Shown here piece after piece: positions 29,736 through 38,726 of a stretch of DNA of 64,000 nucleotides (position 1 is its first letter; the number at the start of each line of letters is the position of its first letter). The position numbers were made by a program, and so were the translations under genes. The DNA comes from Aquamicrobium sp. Its GTDB lineage: Bacteria > Pseudomonadota > Alphaproteobacteria > Rhizobiales > Rhizobiaceae. The DNA lies in contig NZ_JAMLIE010000001.1 in assembly GCF_023954335.1 (NCBI RefSeq), positions 558,001-622,000 of the forward strand. Reading direction: 5' to 3'. Below the pieces are notes generated by a model. It did not search any database, was not told the DNA's origin, and was given only the letters and a program-made list of their open reading frames with translations.

Positions 29736-29887
29736 CGTGCTTTTCCTTATCGATTGGAGGAAACGGGTCGCCCACGGCCGGGATGTCGTCCAGCGGGGGC
29801 CGGTGAACATGCGCATTTTGCGGATGTTGGCGCGCATATAGTGGAAAGCCGCAGCGATTGCCAGCAAAATCGCCGCTGGCCGCCGGC

Positions 29888-31594
29888 TCAGTCGCCCGTG
29901 CCGCCTGTCTTGGCGGTATTGGTCTTGGCCGGAGCGGTCTCCGGCCGCAGCCGCTCGACAGGCATCGAGACGCGGCATTCCAGCCCGTCATTGTGCAGGG
30001 TGCGCTCGATCTCGGCCTCCAGCGCCCCGCCCAGCATCCGCTCGATCACCTCGGTGCCGAAGCCGCGCGTGTCGCCGCGGCGGCGCACGCGCGGGACGTA
30101 CTCGCGCCAGTGGAAGACGAGACGGTCGCCCGAGCGCCGCCAGCTTATCTCCAGCCGCCCGTCCGGCCAGGCGAAGGCGCCGTACTTGGCGGCGTTGGTG
30201 GATAACTCGTGCAGGGCCAGCCCCAGCGTCTGCGCCGCCTGGTTGGACAGGCGAAAGGCCACGCCGGAAATCTTCAGCCGGTCCGCGTCGTTGGGCCGGA
30301 ACGGCTCGATCTGAGCCTCGACAAGCGCCTTCAATTCGACGCCGGCGACGCCGCCGGCGATCAGGAGGTCGGTGGAGCGCGCCAGCCCCTGGATGCGCTT
30401 CTGGAACGAATCCTGGAACGAGGCGAAGGAGCGCGCGTGTCGCGCCGTCTGCTTGGCGATGGAGGACACGACGGTCAGCTGGTTCTTGGAGCGGTGCGCG
30501 ACCTCGCGCATCAGGAAGCGGATCTCGTTCTCGGCCGCCTTGCGATCGGCCGAGGCCTGCGCCAGCGCCTGCGACACGGTGGCGAATTCGGTGATCGGGT
30601 AGTCGCCTTCCTCGACATGCTCGCCCGCGCCGAGCCGCCGCGCGTCGTCGGCCAGCCGCTTGACCGAGCCGGTGATGCGCCGTCCGAGCACCCAGGCCAG
30701 CACCACGCCGACCGCGACGATGGCCAGCCCGCCCAGCGCCAGCATGCGCATGGCGCTGACGACCGGCGCGCGCACGACCGATGTCGGCGCCCAGACGATG
30801 GTCTGCCAGCCCGTCAGCTCCGAGCGCGCGCGCACGGTCTCGTAGGTCTCGCCGTCGCGCTCGACGGTGACGGGAAAGGTGGTTCCGGTCGTGGGCTGCT
30901 CGCCGGCATAGAGGAAGAACGGCTTGCCGACGTCCTCCCAGCCGATCGAGGAGGCGACGACCGTGCCGTCGCCGTCGACGATGACCGCGTTCCAGCCGCC
31001 GCGCAGGTTGCGCGCGGCCAGCGCCCCGGCCAGCGCTTCGACGTTCTGCGACAGGATGATCAGCCGCGTCTCGCCGTGGCTCTCGTCGAGCGGCAGCATG
31101 ACGTTGAACACCCAGCGTTGCGCCGTGCGCCCGTAGAAGACGCCGGTGACGGCCGGCTCGCCCGAGGCGACCGCCCGCTCGGCCGTTTCCCTGTCGGTGA
31201 CGTCGCCGAGCGGCGTGCCGAAGGGCGCGCGGGTGTTCAGGATCTGCTGGAGCGAGGAATCGGCGAGCGCGAGATAGGTGCCGGTATCCTTCAGCGCGAC
31301 CGAGACGCGCTCGTAGAAGCCGGCGAGGTCGTCGCCCTCCCAGGAGGTCGAGAAGACCTTGAGCGTCGTCACCATGCCGGCGATCTGCCGGTCGACGGTC
31401 TCGGCGATGGAGCCGGCGGTCGCTTCAGCCAGCGTCGTCAGCATCGTCTGCTGCGCCTCGTTGTTGCGGCGGAAGGCGACGGCGGAGAAGATCAGTTCGG
31501 GTATGACGATGGCGGCGACCAGCAGCCACAGGATGGTGCTGATCGAGATCCGCCCGCGGCTTCCCGCATTCCTGACGTGATTGCCGTCCGACAA
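29888..31594 (-). CDS. HWE-family sensor histidine kinase with extracytoplasmic sensor
   Basis: A membrane histidine kinase of about 568 residues. TM1 (STILWLLVAAIVIPELIFSAVAF), a periplasmic dCache-like sensor region of about 230 residues, TM2 (LALGGLAIVAVGVVLAWVLG), HAMP-like linker, then the HWE kinase core: H-box EVAHRSKNQLTVVSSIAKQT, N-box LGLALHELSTNAAKYGA and the HWRE sequence that names the family. No response regulator is adjacent, so the partner is unknown. There is no ATG near the start: TTG at 31594 has GAGGA upstream and is my choice; TTG at 31627 is possible. Confidence 0.8.
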   Translation of the reverse strand: MSDGNHVRNAGSRGRISISTILWLLVAAIVIPELIFSAVAFRRNNEAQQTMLTTLAEATAGSIAETVDRQIAGMVTTLKVFSTSWEGDDLAGFYERVSVALKDTGTYLALADSSLQQILNTRAPFGTPLGDVTDRETAERAVASGEPAVTGVFYGRTAQRWVFNVMLPLDESHGETRLIILSQNVEALAGALAARNLRGGWNAVIVDGDGTVVASSIGWEDVGKPFFLYAGEQPTTGTTFPVTVERDGETYETVRARSELTGWQTIVWAPTSVVRAPVVSAMRMLALGGLAIVAVGVVLAWVLGRRITGSVKRLADDARRLGAGEHVEEGDYPITEFATVSQALAQASADRKAAENEIRFLMREVAHRSKNQLTVVSSIAKQTARHARSFASFQDSFQKRIQGLARSTDLLIAGGVAGVELKALVEAQIEPFRPNDADRLKISGVAFRLSNQAAQTLGLALHELSTNAAKYGAFAWPDGRLEISWRRSGDRLVFHWREYVPRVRRRGDTRGFGTEVIERMLGGALEAEIERTLHNDGLECRVSMPVERLRPETAPAKTNTAKTGGTGD

Positions 31595-31744
31595 GGTCTT
31601 CCTCGTATCATCCGCCTGGGCGGACAATGCCCGCCCGGCGACAGGAAAGCCAGCGAAATCAGCGGGAAGGCTGGAGCAGCGGGCGTTCTGACCAACGCAG
31701 CTTCCGCTGCTCCAGCTTCTTTCCTTTAGCCGCCTTTATGCGAC

Positions 31745-31764
31745 GTCAGACGTTTCCGTCTGAC
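31745..31764. repeat. Short perfect palindrome in the intergenic gap
   Basis: GTCAGACG and CGTCTGAC pair around TTTC in the 181-bp gap between truB and the HWE kinase gene. Neighbouring bases TGCAAAATGCTCTAG look like the edge of a dispersed rhizobial repeat. Confidence 0.4.
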
Positions 31765-31775
31765 TGCAAAATGCT

Positions 31776-32759
31776 CTAGCCCGCGAAAACGCGCTTGGGT
31801 CTGAACATGCCCGCCTCGATCGCGCCGATCGCCACCAGCCTTCCATGGGCGAAGGCGCATGCCTCGTCCGCCTCGACCGGCGCGTCGCGGCCGCGCACGA
31901 TCACGGGGTTGCCGAGCCGGATGCGCGCCGCGGTGTCGTCGCTGACCGTGACCTGCGGCAGGCAATCGAGGCCGGCGCCGGTGTCGAGCAGCAGCGCGTC
32001 GAGCGCCGCCCATTCGGCCGGGCCGGGGCGCGGCTTGCGCTCTTCCTGCCCCTCTTCCGACATTGGCGGGGAGACCGGCGTCGCCGCCTGCTCGAGCTCG
32101 GGAAGCGTGACGAAGTCCTCGGGCGTGAACGGGAAGACCTCGGTGCGGCGCAGCTCGGAAATGTGGCCGTAGCAGCCGAGGTCGCGGCCCATGTCGCGCG
32201 CCAGCGAGCGGACATAGGTGCCCTTGCCGCACTCGATCTCGAATACGGCGGTGTCGGCGTCGGGCATCTCGATCAGGTCGAACCGGCCGATCTCGACCTC
32301 GCGCGCCGGAATCTCCACCGTCTCGCCCTCGCGGGCGAGGTCGTAGGCGCGCTCGCCGGCGATCTTGATGGCCGAGAACTGCGGCGGCACCTGCATGATG
32401 ACGCCGGTATACTTCGGCATCGCGGCGCGAATCTCAGCCTCGCCAGGGCGCAGGTCCGAGGTCTTCGTCACCTCGCCCTCGAGGTCGTCGGTGGTGCGCT
32501 CCTGCCCCCAGGTGACGGCGAAGCGGTAGACCTTGGCCCCGTCCTGCACGTAAGGAACGGTCTTGGTGGCTTCGCCCAACGCGATCGGCAGCATGCCCGA
32601 GGCGAGCGGGTCGAGCGTGCCGGCATGCCCCGCCTTTTCCGCGCCGTAGAGCCACTTGATCTTCGAGACGGCGTCGGTCGAGCCCATGCCCTTCGGCTTG
32701 TCGAACACCAGCCAGCCGGAAACCGGCCGGCCCTTCTTCTTGCGCTGGTGGCGGGCCAT
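31776..32759 (-). CDS. truB: tRNA pseudouridine-55 synthase
   Basis: Makes pseudouridine at U55 in the T-loop of tRNAs. The 327-residue protein has the catalytic block HAGTLDPLASGMLPIALGEATK with the nucleophilic Asp, SAIKIAGERAYDLAREGE, and CGKGTYVRSLARDMG. An insertion (PVSPPMSEEGQEERKPRPGPAEW) lies before the C-terminal domain. It overlaps the rbfA stop by one base (TGATG), the last gene of the rimP-nusA-infB-rbfA-truB run. Confidence 0.96.
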   Translation of the reverse strand: MARHQRKKKGRPVSGWLVFDKPKGMGSTDAVSKIKWLYGAEKAGHAGTLDPLASGMLPIALGEATKTVPYVQDGAKVYRFAVTWGQERTTDDLEGEVTKTSDLRPGEAEIRAAMPKYTGVIMQVPPQFSAIKIAGERAYDLAREGETVEIPAREVEIGRFDLIEMPDADTAVFEIECGKGTYVRSLARDMGRDLGCYGHISELRRTEVFPFTPEDFVTLPELEQAATPVSPPMSEEGQEERKPRPGPAEWAALDALLLDTGAGLDCLPQVTVSDDTAARIRLGNPVIVRGRDAPVEADEACAFAHGRLVAIGAIEAGMFRPKRVFAG

Positions 32760-33193
32760 CAGTCTTCTTTCTCTCCGTCGGCGTCGTCGGCATCGAGGTC
32801 GCGCGCCACTTGCGGGGAGCGTAGGAGCTCGTCGATGCGGGCCATGTTGTCGTAGCTGGTGTCGGGCCGGAAGCGGAATTCCGGCATGTACTTCAATTGC
32901 CTCAGCGCGCCCGAGACCCGGCCGCGGATGAATTTCGCGTTGCGCGCCAGCGCCTTGATGATGGCCTGCTCGCCCTGCGAGCCCGGGGCCTCGCCGATCA
33001 GCGAGACGAAGACGGTGGCGATCTTCAGGTCCGGCGACATGCGCACTTCCGAGACCGAGACGAGTACGGCCTCCAGCGCCTCGTCGCGCACCTCGCCGCG
33101 CTGGAGCGCCTCGGTCAGGGCATGGCGCACCTGCTCGCCGACGCGAAGCTGGCGCTGGGACGGCCCCGAACCGCCGCCGCTAGGTCTTGACAT
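32759..33193 (-). CDS. rbfA: Ribosome-binding factor A
   Basis: A 144-residue 30S maturation factor with the KH-like core VRMSPDLKIATVFVSL and FIRGRVSGALRQLKYMPEFRFRPDTSYD; C-terminal acidic tail DADDADGEKED. Its start overlaps the end of the YcxB-like gene by 14 bp. GGGAG lies upstream of the ATG. Confidence 0.95.
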   Translation of the reverse strand: MSRPSGGGSGPSQRQLRVGEQVRHALTEALQRGEVRDEALEAVLVSVSEVRMSPDLKIATVFVSLIGEAPGSQGEQAIIKALARNAKFIRGRVSGALRQLKYMPEFRFRPDTSYDNMARIDELLRSPQVARDLDADDADGEKED

Positions 33194-33755
33194 CGGCCCA
33201 CTCCCTTGTTGCCGCGAGGAACGCGTTTCGTTGCGCGGGCTCCTTGAAGACCCGGTCGGGCACGATCACCGCCGTCAGGCCGCTGACCCAGAAAAGAACA
33301 CATCCGCAGATGTCGTCGATGCGCTCGACCGCCGTCCATTCGTAGTGCGCCGCGCTGCCGGGAATGCGCGTACGCAGGCCGGTCGGGTCGACCAGCAGGT
33401 CCTGCGGCCGGCCGACCAGCCGGTTGAGCTCGATCAACCTTCGCGGGTACGTCCTCAGATAGAACCATCGCTGGTACGCCACGATGGCCCCTCCGCCGAC
33501 CAGCACCCCCACGACGAAGACCGCCATCTCCCGGGAGTCCAGGATTCCAAGGCGCTGCAGCGCGACAAGCCCCGCGACGAGCATCAGCCACAGCAGCATG
33601 CCGGCGAAGAAACGCGACGGCGAGGGCGGCTTCCTGCCTGCTCTCATCGCAGCCTGCTGACTGGCGATCAATGCCGTGAAATCGCCCGGTTCCAGCTCGT
33701 ATGCGAACTCGAAACGCTCCTGACCCCGGAGGCCGGGGCCAGCTTCACCCGTCAT
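33180..33755 (-). CDS. YcxB-like membrane protein inserted between infB and rbfA
   Basis: A 191-residue protein with two TM helices (about 49-67 and 77-95) followed by a cytosolic pleckstrin/YcxB-type beta-rich part (DPTGLRTRIPGSAAHYEWTAVERIDDICGCVLFWVSGLTAVIVPDRVF). YcxB-like proteins have no established function. A CGGAG site precedes the ATG and both ends are tightly packed (13 bp from infB, 14-bp overlap with rbfA), so it is part of the operon, an unusual place for a membrane protein. Confidence 0.7.
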   Translation of the reverse strand: MTGEAGPGLRGQERFEFAYELEPGDFTALIASQQAAMRAGRKPPSPSRFFAGMLLWLMLVAGLVALQRLGILDSREMAVFVVGVLVGGGAIVAYQRWFYLRTYPRRLIELNRLVGRPQDLLVDPTGLRTRIPGSAAHYEWTAVERIDDICGCVLFWVSGLTAVIVPDRVFKEPAQRNAFLAATREWADVKT

Positions 33756-33768
33756 GGCCCGGCTCCGT

Positions 33769-36333
33769 CTACAGCGAGCGCGACACCATCTCGACGCGGT
33801 AGGCCTCGATGATGTCGCCGGCGCGGATGTCCTCGTAATTGGCGAAGGCCATGCCGCATTCCTGGCCGACCGGCACCTCCGAGACCTCGTCCTTGAAGCG
33901 CTTCAGCGTCTTCAGCGTGCCCTCGTGGATGACGACGTTGTCGCGGATCAGGCGCACGCCCGCGCCGCGCTCCATCTTGCCTTCCGTGACGCGGCAGCCC
34001 GCCACCTTGCCGACCTTGGTGATGTTGAACACCTCGAGGATCTCGGCGTTGCCGAGGAAGGTCTCGCGGCGCTCGGGCGACAAGAGGCCGGACATCGCCG
34101 CCTTTATGTCGTCCACCAGGTCGTAGATGATGTTGTAGTAGCGGATCTCGATGCCCGCGACCTCGGCCGCGTCGCGCGCCTGCTTGTTGGCGCGCACGTT
34201 GAAGCCGATGATCGCCGCGCCGGAGGTCTCGGCCAGCGACACGTCGCTCTCGGTGATCGCGCCGGCGCCCGAATGGACGATGCGCGCGCGCACCTCGTCG
34301 GTGCCGAGCTTGTCGAGCGCGGTGACGATGGCCTCGATCGAGCCCTGCACGTCGCCCTTGATGACCAGCGGAAACTCCTTGAGCCCGGCGGTCTGCAGCT
34401 GCGACATCATCTGCTCGAGCGAGCCGCGCTGGCCGGCCTGGCGGGCCACGGCCTTCTCGCGGGCAAGCCGCTGGCGATATTCCGCGATCTCGCGGGCGCG
34501 GGCCTCGTTCTCGACCACGGCGAAGCGGTCGCCGGCCTGCGGCGTGCCTTGCAGGCCGAGGATCTCGACCGGCATCGACGGCGGCGCGTCCTTGACCTGC
34601 TCGCTCCGGTCGTTGACCAGCGCGCGCACGCGGCCCCACTCCTTGCCGGCGACGATGATGTCGCCGGGCTTGAGCGTGCCGGTCTGGACGAGCACGGTCG
34701 CCACCGGGCCGCGGCCCTTGTCGAGCTTGGCCTCGATGACCACGCCCTCGGCCGTGCGGTCGGGGTTGGCCTTCAGGTCGAGGATTTCGGCCTGCAGCAG
34801 GATCGCCTCGAGCAGCTTGTCGAGATTGGTGCGGTTCTTGGCCGACACCTCGACGTCGAGCACCTCGCCGCCCATGGATTCGACGAACACCTCGTGCTGG
34901 AGCAGCTGGGTGCGCACCTTCTGCGCGTCGGCCGTCGGCTTGTCGATCTTGTTGATGGCGACGATGATCGGCACCCCGGCCGCCTTGGCGTGGCTGATCG
35001 ACTCGATGGTCTGCGGCATCACGCTGTCGTCGGCCGCCACCACCAGGATGGCGATGTCGGTGGCCTGCGCGCCGCGGGCGCGCATGGCGGTGAAGGCGGC
35101 GTGGCCGGGCGTATCGATGAAGGTGATCTTCTGCCCGTTCTGCTCGACCTGATAGGCGCCGATATGCTGGGTGATGCCGCCATGCTCGCCGGCCACGACA
35201 TTGGCATCGCGGATGGCGTCGAGCAGCGAGGTCTTGCCGTGGTCGACATGGCCCATGATGGTGACGACGGGCGGACGCGGCAGGCGGTCCTCTTCCCGGT
35301 CGACGATGTCGAACAGGCCTTCCTCGACGTCGGACTCGGCGACGCGCTTGACCGTGTGGCCGAACTCGGACGCCACCAGCTCGGCGGTGTCGGCGTCGAT
35401 CACGTCGCCGGGCTTCATCATCTGGCCCTGCTTCATGAAGAACTTGACGATGTCGACGGCGCGCTCGGCCATGCGGTTGGCCAGCTCCTGGATGGTGATC
35501 GTCTCCGGCAGCACGACCTCGCGCGAAATCTTCTCGCGCGGCTCGTTGTGCAGCGAGCGCTTGAACTTCTCCTGCCGGCGGCGCATCGACGACAGCGAGC
35601 GGCCGCGCGCCTCCTCGTCGGACAGCGCGGAGGTCAGCGTCAGCTTGCCGCGGCGGCGCTCTTCCTCGCCCTTGGCCTTGACCGGCTTGGGCGCGGGCAC
35701 TTCCGGCTTGACCGGGCCGCGGCGGACGGCGCTGCCGCCGCGCGGCTTCTCTTCCTCGTCTTCGGCCGCAGCCGCGGTCACGACCTTCTTTTCCTCGGCG
35801 GGCGCGCGGCGCTGGGCTTCCTGCTCGGCGCGGCGGCGGGCCTCGGCCTCGGCCTGAAGGCGCGCTTCCTCCTCGGCCTGACGGCGCGCGGATTCCTCGC
35901 GCTCGCGGCGGCGGCGCTCGTCTTCCTCGGCGCGGCGCTGCGCGTCCTCGGCGGCGCGCTTGCGCTCCTCGACCTCGCGCACCTTGGAGTCCTGAAGTGC
36001 GCGGCGGCGCGCCTCCATCTCCTCGGTCGACAATTCGTTCAGCACCATGCCGGAGCGCGAGGACGGCGCTTCGGGGCGGGGCGCTGCAGGCGCGGCGGGC
36101 CGTGGCGCGGCCGGCTGCGGCGCGCGCGGCTTCAGCGTCACCGCGGGCGGCGGCGTCTCCTGTTTCTCGCCGGGCAGCGCGAACTTGCGCTTCTTGGTCT
36201 CGACGACGACGGCCTTGGTGCGTCCATGCGAAAAGTTCTGCCGCACGGTGCCCTGCTCAACTCCGGGCCGCTTCAGCGTCAGCGTCTTCTTCGTGTTGAC
36301 GCTCAGCGTCTTGTCGTCCTTGGTATCGCTCAT
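33769..36333 (-). CDS. infB: Translation initiation factor IF-2
   Basis: GTPase of 854 residues that brings initiator tRNA to the 30S subunit. A basic and coiled-coil N-terminal region (long RRRAEEDERRRREREE runs, about 115-200) precedes the IF2_N motif (ETITIQELANRMAERAVDIVKFFMKQG), the G domain (GHVDHGKTS, DTPGH, NKIDK) and C-terminal domains ending EAYRVEMVSRSL. ATG at 36333 with AGAGGA; nine codons further upstream are open but unlikely. Overlaps the ylxR stop by four bases (ATGA). Confidence 0.97.
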   Translation of the reverse strand: MSDTKDDKTLSVNTKKTLTLKRPGVEQGTVRQNFSHGRTKAVVVETKKRKFALPGEKQETPPPAVTLKPRAPQPAAPRPAAPAAPRPEAPSSRSGMVLNELSTEEMEARRRALQDSKVREVEERKRAAEDAQRRAEEDERRRREREESARRQAEEEARLQAEAEARRRAEQEAQRRAPAEEKKVVTAAAAEDEEEKPRGGSAVRRGPVKPEVPAPKPVKAKGEEERRRGKLTLTSALSDEEARGRSLSSMRRRQEKFKRSLHNEPREKISREVVLPETITIQELANRMAERAVDIVKFFMKQGQMMKPGDVIDADTAELVASEFGHTVKRVAESDVEEGLFDIVDREEDRLPRPPVVTIMGHVDHGKTSLLDAIRDANVVAGEHGGITQHIGAYQVEQNGQKITFIDTPGHAAFTAMRARGAQATDIAILVVAADDSVMPQTIESISHAKAAGVPIIVAINKIDKPTADAQKVRTQLLQHEVFVESMGGEVLDVEVSAKNRTNLDKLLEAILLQAEILDLKANPDRTAEGVVIEAKLDKGRGPVATVLVQTGTLKPGDIIVAGKEWGRVRALVNDRSEQVKDAPPSMPVEILGLQGTPQAGDRFAVVENEARAREIAEYRQRLAREKAVARQAGQRGSLEQMMSQLQTAGLKEFPLVIKGDVQGSIEAIVTALDKLGTDEVRARIVHSGAGAITESDVSLAETSGAAIIGFNVRANKQARDAAEVAGIEIRYYNIIYDLVDDIKAAMSGLLSPERRETFLGNAEILEVFNITKVGKVAGCRVTEGKMERGAGVRLIRDNVVIHEGTLKTLKRFKDEVSEVPVGQECGMAFANYEDIRAGDIIEAYRVEMVSRSL

Positions 36334-36995
36334 TCCATGTCCTCTGCGGCGTCGTCGCATACGCCGGTTGCCGCAACAATCGTCCGGTCGCCAATCATTC
36401 GGTCGTCAGGGGAGCCGCCCCTGTAACGGTCAAGCGCCACCACGGGCTTCAATACCGCCCTGCCCGCGTCATGCGCAAGCACGGCAGCATGTATCACATT
36501 TGTGCCACCCAATGCCAAACCCAATTCGGCCTCCGAAAAGAGTTTGTAGGCGGGGGTGGCCGGCCCGCCGAGATGCACCGTGGCGCGGCGGGCCTGATCG
36601 ATCTTGCGGACCCCGTCCGGCGAGGCTTCCGCGGCGTGCAGGACGAAAAGGGCCTTGCCCGAGCGCACGGCGGCATCGACCTTGGCCGCGCCGAGCGCGA
36701 CCTGGCCCGCCTTGCGGGCAAGGCCGAGGCTGCCCAGCGCGCTCTGCGCCAGCAGCCTGTCGACCATCCCGCCCAGATCGTCCGGCGGCGTCACCTTGGC
36801 TTTCAGGGCGCGGGCGAAGAGGTTCTTCCGCGCCGCCTGGTCGACGTGGCCGCGTTCAGCCGTGACCCAGCAGCCGCGCCCCGGCAGGTTGCGCTTCAGG
36901 TCGGGAACGACCGCCATGTCGGGCGACGCCACGAAGCGCAGCAAGCCTTCCGGCTCGCCGGCGCGGCGCGTCACGATGCATGTGCGTTCGCTCAT
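36330..36995 (-). CDS. ylxR: YlxR (DUF448) RNA-binding protein fused to an L7Ae-like domain
   Basis: A 221-residue protein. Residues 1-80 form the YlxR domain (CIVTRRAGEPEGLLRFVASPD, NLPGRGCWVTAERGHVDQAARKNLFARALK); about 85-185 are an L7Ae/L30e-like RNA-binding domain (LGLARKAGQVALGAAKVDAAVRSGKALFVLHAAEASPDG). The fusion is usual in alphaproteobacteria. Lies between nusA and infB as in most bacteria; ATGA overlap with infB. A TTG at 37004 is an alternative start. Confidence 0.88.
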   Translation of the reverse strand: MSERTCIVTRRAGEPEGLLRFVASPDMAVVPDLKRNLPGRGCWVTAERGHVDQAARKNLFARALKAKVTPPDDLGGMVDRLLAQSALGSLGLARKAGQVALGAAKVDAAVRSGKALFVLHAAEASPDGVRKIDQARRATVHLGGPATPAYKLFSEAELGLALGGTNVIHAAVLAHDAGRAVLKPVVALDRYRGGSPDDRMIGDRTIVAATGVCDDAAEDME

Positions 36996-37069
36996 TTCGT
37001 CCAAATGCGTTCCCTGCGGTGCCGCGCGCGGCGTTGCCAGTCCGGAGCACGATCATGTCCGAAGCACGA

Positions 37070-38674
37070 TCATGCTTCGGCCGTGTCCTCTGCCGGCTCT
37101 TCCTCTTCCTCGTCGGCGACGAGGTCGTCCTCGGAAATCCAGCCCATCTTCAGGCGGGCGGCCACGACCATCTGCTCGGCCTCGGTGCGCGAGATGCCGA
37201 AATCGGCCAGCACGCCGGGGAAGAACTTGGTCTCGCCGTCCTTGCGCTCCTTCCAGCCGACGAGGTCGTCGACCGCGTAGCCGGCGAAGTCCTCGACCGT
37301 CTTCACGCCGTCCTCGCCGAGCGCCACCATCATCGCGGTTGTGATGCCCGGAAGCTCGCGCAGCTCGTCCTCGACGCCGAGCTCGCGGCGCCTGGCGTCC
37401 TGCTCGGCCTCGATGCGCTCGAGATATTCGCGCGCCCGCATCTGGATCTCGGTCGCGGTGTCCTCGTCGAAGCCGTCGATCGAGGAGATCTCGTCCGACT
37501 CGACATAGGCCACTTCCTCGACCGAGGTGAAGCCTTCCGAGGCCAGCACCTGGCCGACCATCTCGTCGACGTTGAGCGCGTCCATGAACAGGTTCGAGCG
37601 CTCGACGAACTCCTTCTGCCGGCGCTCGCTCTCCTCCTGCTCGGTCAGGATGTCGATGTCCCAGCCGGTGAGCTGCGAGGCGAGGCGCACGTTCTGGCCG
37701 CGCCGGCCGATGGCGAGCGAGAGCTGGTCGTCCGGCACCACCACCTCGATGCGCTCGGCGTCCTCGTCGAGCACCACCTTGGCGACTTCGGCCGGCTGTA
37801 GCGCGTTGACGATGAAGGAGGCGGCGTTGTCGTTCCAGGGGATGATGTCGATCTTCTCGCCCTGGAGCTCGGCCACCACCGCCTGGACGCGGCTGCCGCG
37901 CATGCCGACGCAGGCGCCGACGGGGTCGATGGAGGAGTCGCGGGAAATCACCGCGATCTTGGCGCGCGAGCCCGGATCGCGGGCCACCGACTTGATCTCG
38001 ATGATGCCGTCGTAGATTTCCGGCACTTCCATGGTGAACAGCTTCGCCATGAACTGCGGATGGGTGCGCGACAGGAAGATCTGCGGGCCCCGCTGCTCGC
38101 GGCGCACGTCGTAGACATAGGCGCGCACGCGGTCGCCATACTTGAAGTTCTCGCGCGGGATCAGCTCGTCGCGGCGGATGATGCCCTCGCCGCGGCCGAG
38201 ATCGACGACGACGTTGCCATATTCGACGCGCTTGACCGTGCCGTTGACGATCTCGCCGACGCGGTCCCTGTACTCGTCGTACTGGCGGTCGCGCTCGGCC
38301 TCGCGCACCTTCTGGACGATGACCTGCTTGGCCGACTGGGCGGCGATGCGGCCGAAATCCATCGGCGGCAGCTGCTCGGCGATGAAGTCGCCGACCTGCG
38401 CGTCCGGGTTGCGCAGCCGCGCGTCGGCGAGCGAGATCTCGCGCGCGTGCTCTTCGACGGTCTCGACCACCTCGAGCAGGCGCTGGAGCTTCATCTCGCC
38501 GGTCTGGGCGTTGATGTCGGCGCGGATGTTGGTCTCCTGGCCGTAGCGCGAGCGCGCCGCCTTCTGGATCGAGTCGGCCATCGCGGCGATCACGATGGAC
38601 TTGTCGATCGCCTTCTCGCGCGCGACCGCATCGGCGATCTGCAGAAGCTCGAGCCTGTTTGCACTCACTGCCAT
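37070..38674 (-). CDS. nusA: Transcription termination/antitermination factor NusA
   Basis: A 534-residue RNA polymerase-binding factor: N-terminal domain (1-125), S1 (VGEIVNGTVKRVEYGNVVVDLGRGEGIIRRDE), two KH domains (ACVGMRGSRVQAVVAELQGEKIDIIPW; SLAIGRRGQNVRLASQLTGWDIDI), then two C-terminal helix-hairpin-helix repeats and an acidic tail. ATG at 38674 with GGGAG. Downstream, 36996-37069 contains the tandem AGCACGATCATG, perhaps a small repeat. Confidence 0.96.
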   Translation of the reverse strand: MAVSANRLELLQIADAVAREKAIDKSIVIAAMADSIQKAARSRYGQETNIRADINAQTGEMKLQRLLEVVETVEEHAREISLADARLRNPDAQVGDFIAEQLPPMDFGRIAAQSAKQVIVQKVREAERDRQYDEYRDRVGEIVNGTVKRVEYGNVVVDLGRGEGIIRRDELIPRENFKYGDRVRAYVYDVRREQRGPQIFLSRTHPQFMAKLFTMEVPEIYDGIIEIKSVARDPGSRAKIAVISRDSSIDPVGACVGMRGSRVQAVVAELQGEKIDIIPWNDNAASFIVNALQPAEVAKVVLDEDAERIEVVVPDDQLSLAIGRRGQNVRLASQLTGWDIDILTEQEESERRQKEFVERSNLFMDALNVDEMVGQVLASEGFTSVEEVAYVESDEISSIDGFDEDTATEIQMRAREYLERIEAEQDARRRELGVEDELRELPGITTAMMVALGEDGVKTVEDFAGYAVDDLVGWKERKDGETKFFPGVLADFGISRTEAEQMVVAARLKMGWISEDDLVADEEEEEPAEDTAEA

Positions 38675-38726
38675 CTTGGTCTCCCTGAGGTGAGGCAGGT
38701 TCCCGGCGCCTCGCCGGGCATCCGGT

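Noticed and set aside
33754..36426. 890-codon plus-strand open frame opposite infB
   Set aside because: Antisense shadow; infB is unmistakable on the other strand and the frame has no recognisable domain.
36996..37069. Tandem AGCACGATCATG before ylxR as a regulatory site
   Set aside because: It directly follows nusA within an operon and can be explained as a short repeat or processing hairpin; no regulator can be linked.
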